Below are positions 6,868 through 7,160 of a stretch of 7,160 nt of DNA, in pieces. Under the pieces are notes generated by a model. The model was given only the letters and a program-made list of their open reading frames with translations, ran no database searches and was not told the origin of the DNA. The number at the start of each line of letters is the position of its first letter. Positions within the stretch are counted from its first letter, which is position 1. Both the position numbers and the translations under genes were made by a program. The DNA is from GCA-2718595 sp963935005 (GTDB taxonomy: Bacteria; Gemmatimonadota; Gemmatimonadetes; Longimicrobiales; Gaopeijiaceae): the NCBI GenBank assembly GCA_963935005.1, contig CAWWAX010000078.1, positions 1 to 7,160 of the forward strand, written 5' to 3'.

Positions 6868-6934
6868 TGATTGTATGTGGTCTTTTGGAAGATGAACGCT
6901 GAAAATATATGTGATTTCCTGATGCTGAGTGAAA

Positions 6935-6942
6935 AGGGGAGA
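6935..6942 (+). promoter_or_regulatory. Ribosome binding site for the last gene
   Basis: AGGGGAGA lies 11 bases before ATG 6954 and 14 before ATG 6957. An in-frame TAG immediately precedes ATG 6954, so the start must be at or after it. Confidence 0.6.
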
Positions 6943-6953
6943 TTGTTTGCTAG

Positions 6954-7160
6954 ATGATGACTGACATAAGAATGTTGCCTCGTTGGGTGCCGATTTTATC
7001 GCTGATGATTGCTTTGTTTGGTTTCACCTCATCTAATCTTGAGGGTCAAGATGTGGTTCAACAGCAAATCACAAACTTGATGGGCCAAGAGTTGAGTGAA
7101 GAAGAGATCGTTTCTCGTATTAGTGGTTTGGGCTTGTCTCGTGCGGATTTACGTGGCCGA
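6954..7160 (+). CDS. Secreted protein, N-terminal part; possible polysaccharide export (Wza/SLBB-type) protein
   Basis: The first 69 residues are visible and the frame is open to the window edge. They begin with a Sec-type signal peptide: positive residues at R6 and R10, a hydrophobic core at about 12-25 (VPILSLMIALFGFT), and a polar stretch with a probable cleavage site near residues 30-33 (EGQD). There is no cysteine, so unlike Escherichia coli Wza this is not a lipoprotein. The mature start is acidic and Gln-rich, followed by an amphipathic segment with LSEEEIVSRI and LGLSRADLRGR (47-69). Similar short helical repeats precede the poly-export domain in some polysaccharide export proteins I recall, and the location next to glycan genes agrees. 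No diagnostic export or SLBB motif is within reach, so the function is a guess while the secretion signal is well supported. The 196-base gap suggests it may start a new transcription unit. Confidence 0.6.
   Translation, partial: MMTDIRMLPRWVPILSLMIALFGFTSSNLEGQDVVQQQITNLMGQELSEEEIVSRISGLGLSRADLRGR

Noticed and set aside
6883..6913. TTTTGG/TTGGAA with TATATG or TATGTG as a promoter for the last gene
   Set aside because: Neither box combines a good -35, a good -10 and normal spacing.
1..7160. CRISPR arrays, tRNA or rRNA genes, insertion sequences, long direct repeats
   Set aside because: None found on reading both strands; there are no regularly spaced repeats, transposase-like frames or tRNA-like cloverleaf segments.

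Overview
The window carries seven same-strand (+) genes or gene fragments. Five are complete and lie in tight succession between two partial genes cut by the window edges. GC content is roughly 45 % (estimated by eye). Shine-Dalgarno sequences are used, with TTG starts at two genes, and the last gene has a Sec-type signal peptide. This fits a bacterium making an exported, nonulosonate-containing surface glycan. The signal peptide ending in GQ and the sequence just after it remind me of polysaccharide export proteins of Gemmatimonadota, but 69 residues are too few to assign a phylum.

Layout. 1-468: C-terminal part of a Gfo/Idh/MocA-family oxidoreductase. 528-1676: hydrolysing NDP-sugar 2-epimerase (NeuC/LegG type). 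1747-2808: CBS-domain sugar-1-phosphate nucleotidyltransferase (PtmE type). 2849-3994: PLP aminotransferase (LegC type). 3991-6222: a fusion of a pyruvate-kinase-like catalytic core with a complete ATP-sulfurylase domain. 6215-6757: a short APS-kinase-like protein (CysC type). 6758-6953: a 196-base non-coding gap with one stem-loop. 6954-7160: start of a secreted protein, possibly a polysaccharide exporter.

How the genes may work together. LegG, PtmE and LegC are three steps of the GDP-linked legionaminic acid route. The missing dehydratase, acetyltransferase, synthase and CMP-transferase steps would have to lie outside the window, probably upstream. The next two genes overlap legC and each other by 4 and 8 bases, so they look translationally coupled to the nonulosonate genes. 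ATP sulfurylase plus APS kinase would make PAPS, the sulfate donor of sulfotransferases. This suggests a sulfated nonulosonate or sulfated surface glycan.

The most unusual item is the pyruvate-kinase-like/ATP-sulfurylase fusion. A working hypothesis is that the kinase part uses PEP to recycle the ADP released by APS kinase, pulling PAPS synthesis forward. A PEP-sensing role is the main alternative. Several motif deviations (HTRNA instead of QTRNP in the sulfurylase, DTEGS instead of DTKGP in the kinase core, and loss of an arginine in the APS kinase) mean the canonical chemistry cannot be taken for granted.
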